Assembly: GCA_000158155.1 (NCBI GenBank)
Contig: DS999405.1
Location: 709,623 to 773,622, forward strand
DNA: 64,000 bases
Source: a gamma proteobacterium NOR5-3
GTDB lineage: Bacteria > Pseudomonadota > Gammaproteobacteria > Pseudomonadales > Halieaceae
Reading direction: 5' to 3'
The position numbers and the translations under genes are program-made. The notes under the pieces were generated by a model. The model saw nothing but the letters and a program-made list of their open reading frames with translations, ran no database searches and was not told the origin of the DNA. Every line of letters begins with the position of its first letter. Position 1 is the first letter of the stretch. Shown here in pieces: positions 46,581 to 55,167 of the stretch.

Positions 46581-47502
46581 GGCACTTTTTTAAAACCTGA
46601 GATAACTCTTGATCCAGAGGCGCATTGAGCGCATAGCGCTGCTCATTAAGGACAAACGACAGGGACTCGGCATGCAGGAACAGACGTTTCAGCTGGAGTT
46701 TACGGGTATAGGCCTCACCGTTTGCGGTCTGGTATTTGCCATCGCCCAGTAGAGCATGTCCCGCATGTTGCGCATGCACCCGAATTTGATGGGTGCGTCC
46801 GGTCAGTGGCCGTGCTTCCAGCAGTGTTACGTCTGCAAAGCTCTCTCTGATCCTGAATTCGGTGGTGGAGGCTTTGCCTTCTTTGGCCACTTTGACCATG
46901 CGCTCCCCGGATTTACGCTCAAAACGCTGCAGCGGCGCCTCCACCAGACGCAAATGTCTGGGCCAGGCGCCCTCGGCCAGCGCCAGATAGCGCTTGTCGA
47001 TCTTACCCTGGGCACGCAGTTGCTCATGCAGTGCGCGTAGCGCAGCGGGTTTCTTCGCAACCAGCACAAGACCCGAGGTCTCCCGGTCAAGGCGATGCAC
47101 TAACTCAAGAAACCGCGCATGGGGCCGCATCGCCCGGAGCGTTTCAATAAGGCCAAATTGCAGCCCACTGCCGCCGTGCACGGCGATGCCCGAAGGCTTG
47201 TTAATGGCCAGCAGGTGGTCGTCTTCGAACACCACGCTGGTCGCCAGGCGCTCCTGCCATCCCGGGGGCGCGGCGCCGGGTTCCCGCGGTGGTGGAGTGC
47301 TCAGCGGCGGTAAACGCACCCTGTCCCCCAGCATCAGGCGCTGATCGGGCTTTGCCCTCCCCTTGTTCACCCGAATCTCGCCTTTGCGCATAGCGCGGTA
47401 AAGCCGCGTTTTGGGAATCCCGGGGCACTCCCGAAGAATGTAGTTATCCAGCCGCTGGCCATCACTGCGCTCATCGACCGTCAAAAAACGAACACCGCTC
47501 AT
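46573..47502 (-). CDS. rluC: 23S rRNA pseudouridine synthase RluC
   Basis: RluC (309 residues) converts uridines to pseudouridine in 23S rRNA (955, 2504 and 2580 in E. coli). An N-terminal S4 RNA-binding domain (QRLDNYILRECPGIPKTRLY to GEIRVNKGRAKPDQRL) precedes the catalytic domain with Asp139 in LVHRLDRETSGL. It is divergent from rne, as in E. coli. Its stop overlaps the maf gene on the other strand. Confidence 0.94.
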   Translation of the reverse strand: MSGVRFLTVDERSDGQRLDNYILRECPGIPKTRLYRAMRKGEIRVNKGRAKPDQRLMLGDRVRLPPLSTPPPREPGAAPPGWQERLATSVVFEDDHLLAINKPSGIAVHGGSGLQFGLIETLRAMRPHARFLELVHRLDRETSGLVLVAKKPAALRALHEQLRAQGKIDKRYLALAEGAWPRHLRLVEAPLQRFERKSGERMVKVAKEGKASTTEFRIRESFADVTLLEARPLTGRTHQIRVHAQHAGHALLGDGKYQTANGEAYTRKLQLKRLFLHAESLSFVLNEQRYALNAPLDQELSQVLKKCPK

Positions 47503-47566
47503 GGGAAGCGCCAGCTTTGGGCTGAGGGCCAGATCAACATAGGGATTTTAATCGTCCTTCTTTTAT

Positions 47567-47595
47567 TTGAGCAGAACCAAGCTTGCTGCTAGTAT
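47567..47595 (+). promoter_or_regulatory. Sigma-70 promoter of rne
   Basis: TTGAGC (four of six consensus bases) is followed after exactly 17 bp by TAGTAT. The predicted start is near 47602, which gives rne a leader of about 700 nt. That is longer than the roughly 360 nt of E. coli, whose rne leader lets RNase E control its own mRNA. Confidence 0.65.
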
Positions 47596-47601
47596 GCGGC
47601 G

Positions 47602-48310
47602 CTGGCGGATGAATTGACGCATAAATCTGACCCCGATGCACTATTCGGTACTATCCTTTCCGGTGTGCGTTCGGGTACGTTCCCCGGGAGCGGCCTTTAT
47701 GATTGATCATTACTGAAGCCCATCAGGCACCACGAAGCTAGGGCATCCATAGAAGCCCTCCGCTGAAGAGTACACGATGCCAAGGTAGAGAATGCCAAGG
47801 AACATAATGCCGCGCGTTTAGACGAAACTCCGTCCCGCGTTATTGGATTATTGGAAGACGACAAAAGACAACAGATTTACCGAACACGTTTTTAATCAGT
47901 TCGAACAGCTGCAAGTAAGCCCCGGAACAGACGCCGCAACATTTGGCCAAAGCCACCGTTTGCTCAACGAGACTGCACAGCAGCGACCGATACGCCTGCG
48001 AGAACGCAGTGCACGGTCCGAAGGCCCGATGGATATAACCCGCGGGCGCTTCTGAAGAACTGGTGAAAAAGCACCCGATCGCAACACCAACAACCAGGGT
48101 TGCCGGGGCAAGACCAGAATTAGCGATGAACGGCAGCAACTGCAGCCGTCTCAGAGATAACAACTAGTGCAGCGAGACCGCCGCAATAAAGCTTAATGGG
48201 TCTTCTGCAGCGCACTACGTTTTCGCAGGGTTGCGTTATCGCAGATCTGCCGAGGATGAATGTGTGCACTGGCGTGCGCCGGCTAAACCCCACGAGAGGT
48301 TTAGTTACAC
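47602..48310 (+). promoter_or_regulatory. Long 5' leader of rne
   Basis: This 700-nt stretch contains no credible gene. By position it corresponds to the autoregulatory rne leader known in E. coli. I could not match the E. coli hairpins one to one. The clearest structure is the hairpin just before the start codon (48283-48304). A second, internal promoter could shorten the real leader. Confidence 0.5.
48283..48304 (+). promoter_or_regulatory. Hairpin covering the rne ribosome binding site
   Basis: The arms CTAAACC and GGTTTAG pair perfectly around the loop CCACGAGA. The probable Shine-Dalgarno AGAGG spans the loop and the 3' arm, and the ATG lies 6 nt after the hairpin. Pairing would hide the ribosome binding site, so translation of rne could be controlled by cutting or unfolding here. 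Confidence 0.6.
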
Positions 48311-51274
48311 ATGAAAAAAATGCTTATTAACGCTACGCATCCAGAAGAAATGCGCGTAGCACTTGTCGATGGCCAGAAGCTCTACGATCTGGATATCGAA
48401 AACAGAACCCGCCTGCAAAAGAAAGCCAACATCTACGTTGGCAAAATCACCCGGGTAGAACCCAGCCTCGAAGCGGCCTTTGTGGATTTCGGTGCCGAGC
48501 GCCATGGCTTTTTATCCGTCAAAGAAATAGCCCGGGAGTACTTCTATCGGGACCCCAAAGATATCGATGGCAAGTTCTCCATTCGCGATGTCGTCAAAGA
48601 AGGCACCCGCCTGATTGTCCAGGTCGATAAAGAAGAGCGTGGCAATAAGGGTGCCGCACTCACCACCTTTATCAGTCTCCCAGGCCGTTACATGGTCCTC
48701 ATGCCCAACAATCCCCGGGCGGGCGGAATATCTCGCCGCATCGAAGGTGATGATCGAGCCGAGCTTCGCGAAGCATTGAGCGCTCTGGATATTCCCGATG
48801 GTATGGGCGTCATTATCCGGACCGCCGGCGTGGGCCGTTCCGCCGAAGAGCTTCAATGGGATCTGAACTATCTCCTGCAACTTTGGGAAGCCGTCAGTAA
48901 AGCGGGAGAAGAAAACCGCTCTCCGGTGCTTCTTTATCAGGAGAGCAACGTCATCATCCGTGCCGTGCGCGATTACCTGAGAGACGACGTTGATCAGGTG
49001 CTTATCGATTCACCGGATGCCTTCAAGCAGGCTATGGACTTTGTGAGCATGGTGATGCCGAAGTACCAGCAGCGCATCAAGCTCTACGAAGACAATATTC
49101 CCCTGTTCAACCGCTTTCAGATCGAGAGCCAGATCGAGTCAGCCTTCCAGCGCGAAGTCCGCCTGCCGTCGGGCGGATCCATTGTTATCGACCCCACGGA
49201 AGCGCTGGTGTCTATCGACATCAACTCCGCGCGGGCAACCAAGGGCGTGAATATCGAGGAAACAGCCCTGCAGACCAACCTCGAGGCTGCTGACGAAGTG
49301 GCGAGACAGCTGCGTTTGCGCGATATGGGCGGACTCATTGTTATCGACTTTATCGACATGCTCGCGGCACGCAATCAGCGTGCGGTTGAGACGCGGATGC
49401 GTGATGCGTTGGCGATCGATCGAGCCCGGGTACAGGTTGGACGAATCTCGCGCTTTGGACTCCTGGAAATGTCGCGCCAGCGTCTGCGTCCGTCCCTGGG
49501 GGAGACCAGCGCCATTGTCTGCCCTCGTTGCACGGGACAAGGCACCATTCGCGATACCAAATCTCTGTCATTGTCCATCCTTCGCCTGCTCGAGGAAGAA
49601 GCCATCAAGGAGCGCACCGCTGAAGTTCGCGCCATTGTGCCCGTAGATGTCGCGGCCTATCTGTTAAACGAAAAGCGCGTCGCCCTGAGCGAGGTTGAAA
49701 CACTCACTCGAGCGCGGGTGCTGGTGATACCCAACCCTAATCTTGAAACACCGCACTTTGAGGTAACACGCCTCAGAGATGACGAAGTGGATGGCAACCA
49801 GCAGACCAGCTACAAAGTTGAACTCGCGGTACCTGACGCCGACAGCATCTCCGATGCCCATGACCACACGCTCCCTACCCAGGAAGCCGTGGTACAACGA
49901 ATCGCACCCACGGCGGCACCCGCGCCTGCTGAAGCGGCGGATGACGCAGCGCCTGCAGCAGCTACGGCCGCCGCAGCAACCGCTGTCGCCGCGACAGCCG
50001 CGGTCACCGCGAAGCCTGGCTTGGCTCAACGTTTGTGGGTCAGCTTTTTTGGCGACCCCAACGCCAGCGAGGAGCCCGCAGAAGTTGTTTCCAGTGAATC
50101 CGACAAGGCTGAGAAGGCGCCTGAAGAATCCCAGGCCGACACCCAGGCTGCAGATGACGATAAGCCCAAACGCAGTCGCGGTCGCCGGCGTCGTGGCGGT
50201 CAAGGGCGCAACCAGAATCGTGGCGCAAGTGACGGAGAAGGAAGCACACAGGACAGCGCGGTCGATGCGGACGCTGAGGCGGTTGACGCCGCAGCGGACA
50301 GCAGTGCCGACGCGGATGATAGTGACCGGACTGAGGACGACAAGCCCCGACGTCGCCGTCGTCGCTCGCGCGGTGGCCGCCGTGCAGGCAGCGAAGGTCA
50401 GGAAGCAACGGCAGAAACCAATGACGATAATACCGAGGTCTCAGATGACACGCCGGCCATCGTCGCCCAGGACGATGAACAGAGCGATGAGACAGCCAAC
50501 AAGCCGCGAAAGCGTCCCAGTGGTCAGCGCCGCGGCGAACCTCGCCGCCGCCGTCGTCCGGCAGCAGTGGTTGCCGATGGCGATGCCGTAACTGACCCGA
50601 CAAGCAGTGCTGAGGAATCGTCGTCAGTCGATGGTTCCACCGAGCAGGCGCCGGTAACTGAAGCAAGCCAGCCCGAAGCGGCCACAGAGCCATCTTTAGA
50701 GCCCGACACAAAGGCTGCAGCCGAAGCAAGCGAGGAAGGCGCAATAGTTTCTGAGGCTGTCTCGACAGAAGCACAAACGCCGACTGAGGCGTCACTCAGC
50801 AGCCCGAAAGCTGAAGAAGTCACCGCCAGCAGCAGTATTGAAGCGGCTATGGGTCTCGCTGCCCAGTCACCTGCAGAAGACGCACCTGAGCCGAAGGTCG
50901 ACGCCCCGGCCCAAAATTCTGATGCAGTTACCCAGGACACCGCTGAAGAGACCACGGGGGCAACTGAACCTGTCGCCATTGAGGAGGCAGTTGCCGAGGT
51001 GAAGCTGGAGAACGAAGACAGCGCTCCTGCAGCCCCACTTCACGTAGAAGCGGTTGCTGCGAACGCGCCGGGCTCGGGAGTCAACGAACAAGGTCGTGCG
51101 GTAAACGATCCTCGTGTATCCCCTGCCCCGATCACAGAGCTCAAAATTGAAACTGGACAGATGGTCATGTTCTCAGAGACGCCGGCACCGGCTGTCGATG
51201 CGCCAGATCACCAGGTTCCCAGAGCCAGTAATGACCCCAGAGGCGCGAAGAGCGCTGCCAGCGCCGAAGGCTAA
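48311..51274 (+). CDS. rne: Ribonuclease E
   Basis: RNase E (987 residues) is the main endonuclease of mRNA decay and rRNA/tRNA processing and scaffolds the degradosome. The catalytic half aligns with E. coli residue for residue: S1 domain from about residue 36, magnesium ligands Asp303 ([12 protein letters not shown]) and Asp346 (IVIDFIDM), and the Zn-link CPRC at 404-407. The C-terminal half is low-complexity, with blocks rich in Arg ([18 protein letters not shown] and similar), Ala-Pro and Glu. These are the expected RNA-binding and partner-binding microdomains. The last part (residues about 760-930) is very acidic and Ala-rich. Confidence 0.97.
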   Translation: MKKMLINATHPEEMRVALVDGQKLYDLDIENRTRLQKKANIYVGKITRVEPSLEAAFVDFGAERHGFLSVKEIAREYFYRDPKDIDGKFSIRDVVKEGTRLIVQVDKEERGNKGAALTTFISLPGRYMVLMPNNPRAGGISRRIEGDDRAELREALSALDIPDGMGVIIRTAGVGRSAEELQWDLNYLLQLWEAVSKAGEENRSPVLLYQESNVIIRAVRDYLRDDVDQVLIDSPDAFKQAMDFVSMVMPKYQQRIKLYEDNIPLFNRFQIESQIESAFQREVRLPSGGSIVIDPTEALVSIDINSARATKGVNIEETALQTNLEAADEVARQLRLRDMGGLIVIDFIDMLAARNQRAVETRMRDALAIDRARVQVGRISRFGLLEMSRQRLRPSLGETSAIVCPRCTGQGTIRDTKSLSLSILRLLEEEAIKERTAEVRAIVPVDVAAYLLNEKRVALSEVETLTRARVLVIPNPNLETPHFEVTRLRDDEVDGNQQTSYKVELAVPDADSISDAHDHTLPTQEAVVQRIAPTAAPAPAEAADDAAPAAATAAAATAVAATAAVTAKPGLAQRLWVSFFGDPNASEEPAEVVSSESDKAEKAPEESQADTQAADDDKPKRSRGRRRRGGQGRNQNRGASDGEGSTQDSAVDADAEAVDAAADSSADADDSDRTEDDKPRRRRRRSRGGRRAGSEGQEATAETNDDNTEVSDDTPAIVAQDDEQSDETANKPRKRPSGQRRGEPRRRRRPAAVVADGDAVTDPTSSAEESSSVDGSTEQAPVTEASQPEAATEPSLEPDTKAAAEASEEGAIVSEAVSTEAQTPTEASLSSPKAEEVTASSSIEAAMGLAAQSPAEDAPEPKVDAPAQNSDAVTQDTAEETTGATEPVAIEEAVAEVKLENEDSAPAAPLHVEAVAANAPGSGVNEQGRAVNDPRVSPAPITELKIETGQMVMFSETPAPAVDAPDHQVPRASNDPRGAKSAASAEG

Positions 51275-51292
51275 AAGAACCGGCGGTCACCG

Positions 51293-51311
51293 CCCCGGAA
51301 ACTCTCCGGGG
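51293..51311. terminator. First hairpin after rne
   Basis: A perfect 7-bp stem (CCCCGGA / TCCGGGG) with a 5-nt loop lies 19 bp after the rne stop. No U-run follows. With the next hairpin it forms a tandem 3' structure that may protect or end the rne mRNA. Confidence 0.5.
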
Positions 51312-51325
51312 CCCATCGAAACAAA

Positions 51326-51363
51326 ACACCGGCTCCTCCACCTGAGGTCCGGTGTTTTTTTTT
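51326..51363 (+). terminator. Rho-independent terminator of rne
   Basis: The stem ACACCGG / CCGGTGT encloses a small inner stem (CCTC / GAGG) and is followed by nine or more T. It overlaps the last base pairs of the amidohydrolase stop region, so it separates the two convergent genes. Confidence 0.88.
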
Positions 51364-53074
51364 ATTGAGCCTCGTAGACGATTTTGCCGTCCATGATAGT
51401 CATAAGAACCTTGGTCTTATGAATCGCGTAGGGGTCCAAGGAAAAAAGATCCTGATCCAAAACAACCATATCCGCCTGTTTTCCTGGTGTAATGGAGCCA
51501 ATCTTATTTTCCAGTCCCAATTGATAAGCAGCATCAAGGGTGTAAGCTCGGACAGCCTGCTCAAGCGTGATACGTTCATTCACCGGTGGCTGCACAATGT
51601 AATCCTCATCCCCCGGCGGCTGCCGCGTCATCCCCATCTCGATATTAAACACCGGGTTCATCCCATCAAGACCAATCCAGCTCGCGGGAAAGTCGCTGCC
51701 TAAGGTGACTCGACCGCCGCCTGCAGCGATAGAGTTCAGGGGATACATATGCGTGAGCCGCTCCTCGCCCAGATAAGCCAGCACAATGTCGTCGTAGGCG
51801 TACCAGGTGGGCGTTGACTGCACCATGACGTCCAGTTCGCCAAAGCGTGGCACGTCCGCAGGATTCACCAGCTGTGCGTGACAAATGGTAAACCGGCTTG
51901 TGCTCTGCGGCTCCTGCGCGCGAGCATACTCAACCAGATCCAGAGCCATGCGAACGGCCCCGTCGCCAATAGCGTGCAGATGGATATCAATTTTTTTTTG
52001 CGCGGCGGCTGCGACGACTTGCTTGGTTTTCTCGAGCGAAACCAATGGCTCGGCACGATGCCCCGGCGGATCAAGATAGGGATCAAGGGTGTACGCCGTC
52101 TGCGCCTCAACGGTACCGTCCAGCGAAATTTTCAAGACCTCGACATCAAAAAACTCATGTTCATAAGCCTTTGAGAGTCGATCCAGGTCGTCCAGGGCTG
52201 TGGCAAGACCTCGATCGCTGTTGACATAATGCGAACCCAAAATGCGTACGGGCAACTTGCCGTCTTCCGCTCTATCACTCATAAAGCGAAACAAAGTGCC
52301 CTTACCCTCAATCATCCCCGCATCAAATGCAGCGGTGATACCCATAGAAGACATGCTCTCCAGGAATAGATCGGCGGCTCTTTCCAGGGTGTCGGGATTG
52401 ATCACTTCGAGTTGTTCGGCCACCCAGCCAAAAGCCTCGCCTTCGATAAGCCATCCCGTGGGACTGCCGTCGGGATAGCGACGATAGTAGTGCGCACCGG
52501 GCTTCGGGTCCTGGGTGTCCGCATCAAGACCGACCATCTCCATCGCCACTGTATTGATCCATGCGGAGTGAAAGCCCTCATCGAAAATAATGGCCGGCCG
52601 ATCTGACACGACACTATCCAACATTTTGGCCGTAGGGCCTTCAGGACCAAAAGCGGCGCCTAAAAACCCCACACCGACAAGGGGGTTCTGATCGGGATTC
52701 TCCTTTGCATGTTTGGCTATAACCGTCAGAGCCTCATCCGCGGCCATAGAGGGAGAAAGGGTAGCGGCAAAAAGGTAGGGCAGCGTCGAGCCCACATGAA
52801 TATGCCCGTCGATAAAACCCGGCAAAAGCAGCTTGCCCGACAGATCGTGGCGCTGGGTGTCTGCACCGATAAAGGCCTCAACGCCGGAATCACTGCCCAC
52901 ATACACGATGGTGTCGTCTTTTATGGCTACGGCCTCTGCCCAGGGCGCAGTGCTATCAAGGGTGTATACCCGGCCCCCGGTAAAGACCTTGTCGGCCGGG
53001 TCTTCCTGCGCAGCGCTATAGGCCGTGCAACATAGCATCAGACACAATGCGGCCAAACGGGAATAAAAGTTCAT
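51362..53074 (-). CDS. Exported metal-dependent amidohydrolase, YtcJ-like
   Basis: This 570-residue amidohydrolase-3 protein has a signal peptide (LAALCLMLCCTAYSAAQ) and so is probably periplasmic. Metal-binding motifs are visible: GFIDGHIHVGS (HxH), HLHAIGDGAVRMALD, and TLGSDFPAS with the catalytic Asp. Members hydrolyse amide bonds of varied small molecules; the substrate here is unknown. The frame opens at a GTG (53083), but the ATG at 53074 has GGAG 8 nt upstream. It is convergent with rne and divergent from the TPR-sulfotransferase. Confidence 0.87.
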   Translation of the reverse strand: MNFYSRLAALCLMLCCTAYSAAQEDPADKVFTGGRVYTLDSTAPWAEAVAIKDDTIVYVGSDSGVEAFIGADTQRHDLSGKLLLPGFIDGHIHVGSTLPYLFAATLSPSMAADEALTVIAKHAKENPDQNPLVGVGFLGAAFGPEGPTAKMLDSVVSDRPAIIFDEGFHSAWINTVAMEMVGLDADTQDPKPGAHYYRRYPDGSPTGWLIEGEAFGWVAEQLEVINPDTLERAADLFLESMSSMGITAAFDAGMIEGKGTLFRFMSDRAEDGKLPVRILGSHYVNSDRGLATALDDLDRLSKAYEHEFFDVEVLKISLDGTVEAQTAYTLDPYLDPPGHRAEPLVSLEKTKQVVAAAAQKKIDIHLHAIGDGAVRMALDLVEYARAQEPQSTSRFTICHAQLVNPADVPRFGELDVMVQSTPTWYAYDDIVLAYLGEERLTHMYPLNSIAAGGGRVTLGSDFPASWIGLDGMNPVFNIEMGMTRQPPGDEDYIVQPPVNERITLEQAVRAYTLDAAYQLGLENKIGSITPGKQADMVVLDQDLFSLDPYAIHKTKVLMTIMDGKIVYEAQ

Positions 53075-53239
53075 GGATAGCACTCCTGTTGAAAGCTGTT
53101 TCGGACGCCGGGCGGGGTTTGCGGCTGACTCACACCGCGGCAGTCGTTACTATGGCGTGTGAATCTTTGGCCCACAAGCCCATCATTAACGCAGCGGGTC
53201 ATGCTCCAAGGCCACGCTGACACACGAGAAGGAAGCGCA

Positions 53240-54832
53240 ATGGCGCAGCACAGCGCTGACCAGGCGAACTGGTTACGATCTACATTGAGAGAGGGGTTTG
53301 AGCGCCTACAGAGGGGGGACCAGGCTGGCGCTGCAAACTGCTGTCGTCAGGTCCTTGAACGCAAACCGGACCTTGCCGAAGGACATTTTCTGGTCGGCAT
53401 GATTGCCCTTAACGCAGACGATTCCAGAACAGCCATTCAGGGGTTTGGATCGGTCACCAAGCTTCAGCCAAAACACAGCGGCGCCTGGGCCCAACTGGCG
53501 CGTTTGTTTATGCGCCGGGGGCAGGTCAACCGCGCAGAAGACGCATTAGCCAAGGCGGTCGCGCATGCCGATGACAACCCTATGGTGCAGGACACCATCG
53601 CCACGGTGTATACGCTGCTTGGCAATGCTGAGGCCGCGTCGCAGTGGCAGGAAAAAGCGCTGGCGCGCCACCCCAACAATATCGGTTTCCTTATCAACCG
53701 CGCAAACAATCAAATGTTTATGGGTGACTTTACCGGTGCCCGCTCGCGTTTAGAGTCTGCCCTGACCCTGAACCCGCGGCACGCGAATACGCACTGGCTG
53801 ATGTCGAGCCTGGAAAAAGTCGTCGATCGAAAACACATCGATGAGATGAAGGAGATACTCAAGGGGGATCAACTCAAAGACCAGGAGATCGCCTATTTGT
53901 CCTATGCGCTGGGTAAGGAGTTGGAAGACCTCAAGGATTGGCCGGCGGCTTTCGAGGCTTTCGCTGCCGGAGCGGCAGCGCGGCGGCGAACCCTGCAATA
54001 TGACGAGGCGGCCGAAATCGGTTTTTTTGAGATGCTGACCGAGACCTACACCCGGGAGTGGCAGCAGGCGCGCGCACCCGGCTGCGACAGCACGGCGCCT
54101 ATTTTTATTTTGGGGCAACCCCGCACAGGCACAACGCTCATAGAACGGATTATCAGTAGCCACAGCGCCGTGCATTCCGCGGGGGAGCTGCGACAGTTCG
54201 AAGGTGCCTGCCGACGCCTTCTCGGAGCCAAAGGCGACGGCAGTGCCGAATCCGTCTTTCGGGCCGCTGCTGAGCTGGATCCCAGGCAGCTCGGCAACGC
54301 CTACATGACGCTCACTCAGCCCATGCAGGGCGAGCTGGAGAGATTCGTCGACAAGCTTCCCATGAACTTTCGCTTTGTGCCGCTCATCCTCGCAGCACTG
54401 CCTAATGCGAAGATCATTCATGTGCGCCGAAGTCCCATGGACGCGTGTTTTGCGAGCTTCAAACAGTTGTTCGCTGATGCGTACCCTCACTCCTATGAGC
54501 AGACGGAGATGGCGCGTCACCACGCACGCTATTACCAGTTAATGAGCGATTGGCGGGAACGTTTCGGCGGACAATTTCATGAGGTGGATTACGAAAAGGT
54601 CGCGGCCGACCCGGAGCCTCATGCTCATGCACTCATAGAGTTTCTGGATCTTCCCTGGGAAGACCAGTGCTTAAACTTTTATCAGCAACAAGGGGCTGTA
54701 ACGACAGCTAGCGTCGTACAGGTGCGAGAAGCGGCTCATACTCGCTCCGTCGGTCGTTGGCGGCGTTACGAAGAGCAGCTTCAGCCCATGCAAACGGAGC
54801 TTCGGCGCCTCGGTGTTCCTTTAGAGCACTAA
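53240..54832 (+). CDS. TPR-domain sulfotransferase
   Basis: This 530-residue protein joins an N-terminal set of tetratricopeptide repeats (about residues 20-200) to a C-terminal sulfotransferase domain. The PAPS 5'-phosphosulfate loop is GQPRTGTTLIERI near residues 292-304, and the 3'-phosphate site is VRRSPMDACFASFKQLF. Family members transfer sulfate to proteins or small molecules; in bacteria most are uncharacterised. No signal peptide or membrane helix is seen. The ATG at 53240 follows AAGGA by 6 nt; the frame is open back to 53159. It is monocistronic, ending at a good terminator. Confidence 0.87.
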   Translation: MAQHSADQANWLRSTLREGFERLQRGDQAGAANCCRQVLERKPDLAEGHFLVGMIALNADDSRTAIQGFGSVTKLQPKHSGAWAQLARLFMRRGQVNRAEDALAKAVAHADDNPMVQDTIATVYTLLGNAEAASQWQEKALARHPNNIGFLINRANNQMFMGDFTGARSRLESALTLNPRHANTHWLMSSLEKVVDRKHIDEMKEILKGDQLKDQEIAYLSYALGKELEDLKDWPAAFEAFAAGAAARRRTLQYDEAAEIGFFEMLTETYTREWQQARAPGCDSTAPIFILGQPRTGTTLIERIISSHSAVHSAGELRQFEGACRRLLGAKGDGSAESVFRAAAELDPRQLGNAYMTLTQPMQGELERFVDKLPMNFRFVPLILAALPNAKIIHVRRSPMDACFASFKQLFADAYPHSYEQTEMARHHARYYQLMSDWRERFGGQFHEVDYEKVAADPEPHAHALIEFLDLPWEDQCLNFYQQQGAVTTASVVQVREAAHTRSVGRWRRYEEQLQPMQTELRRLGVPLEH

Positions 54833-54860
54833 TACCCTACCCCAATGGGGTGGGTATTTT
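54831..54860 (+). terminator. Rho-independent terminator of the TPR-sulfotransferase
   Basis: The stem AATACCC-T-ACCCC pairs with GGGGT-GGGTATT with one bulged T and a 3-nt loop, and ends in TTTT. It begins at the stop codon itself, so the gene's own stop is in the stem. Confidence 0.8.
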
Positions 54861-55066
54861 GCATCACTGATGCTTGTCTGTTTGTGCGTAGTTTCGTAGT
54901 CTAAGGCCAATATCGACGCAAAGCTCCTGCGGCACCTTGGGATCCAGTATGGACGCGAGGCCACGTTTGAAGCTTGCATCAATCAGATGCATCAAGATCG
55001 ATATGTGATACGCCCGCGACAAGAAAGTCTCTGTGCCGCATCAAAAGTCGATGTGGTTGGAAGTCA
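54861..55066. other. Unassigned stretch upstream of the TonB operon
   Basis: About 200 bp with no recognisable gene. A 42-codon frame on the minus strand (54864-54992, beginning MHLIDASFKRGL) and an overlapping open frame on the plus strand look protein-like in composition, but neither has a clear ribosome binding site or a family I recognise. It may be the remains of a displaced gene. Confidence 0.35.
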
Positions 55067-55095
55067 CAGCAGGATTCCGAGTCGGAATCCTGCTG
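55067..55095 (+). promoter_or_regulatory. 12-bp perfect hairpin upstream of the TonB receptor
   Basis: CAGCAGGATTCC and GGAATCCTGCTG pair perfectly around the loop GAGTC. No U-run follows on either strand. It lies about 70 bp before the receptor start and may be an attenuator or an RNA stability element in the leader. Confidence 0.6.
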
Positions 55096-55117
55096 GTGGC
55101 TTCCTGAGGTACTAATA

Positions 55118-55132
55118 AATGGCTTAGCCATT
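55118..55132. promoter_or_regulatory. Inverted repeat, candidate operator for the TonB operon
   Basis: AATGGC and GCCATT are separated by TTA, forming a short symmetrical site 35 bp before the receptor ATG. No regulator gene is adjacent. It could bind a dimeric repressor or be chance. Confidence 0.35.
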
Positions 55133-55167
55133 ACGGATAGTCATCACGCACAACAAAAGGGGTCACC

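Noticed and set aside
47840-48163. 107-codon minus-strand frame in the rne leader
   Set aside because: No family resemblance, no ribosome binding site, and it lies in a region expected to be untranslated leader.
49779-50591. 270-codon open frame inside rne on the same strand, plus large antisense frames there
   Set aside because: The rne catalytic and C-terminal domains are certain in the main frame. The others are shadows of a low-complexity, Arg/Ala-rich coding stretch.
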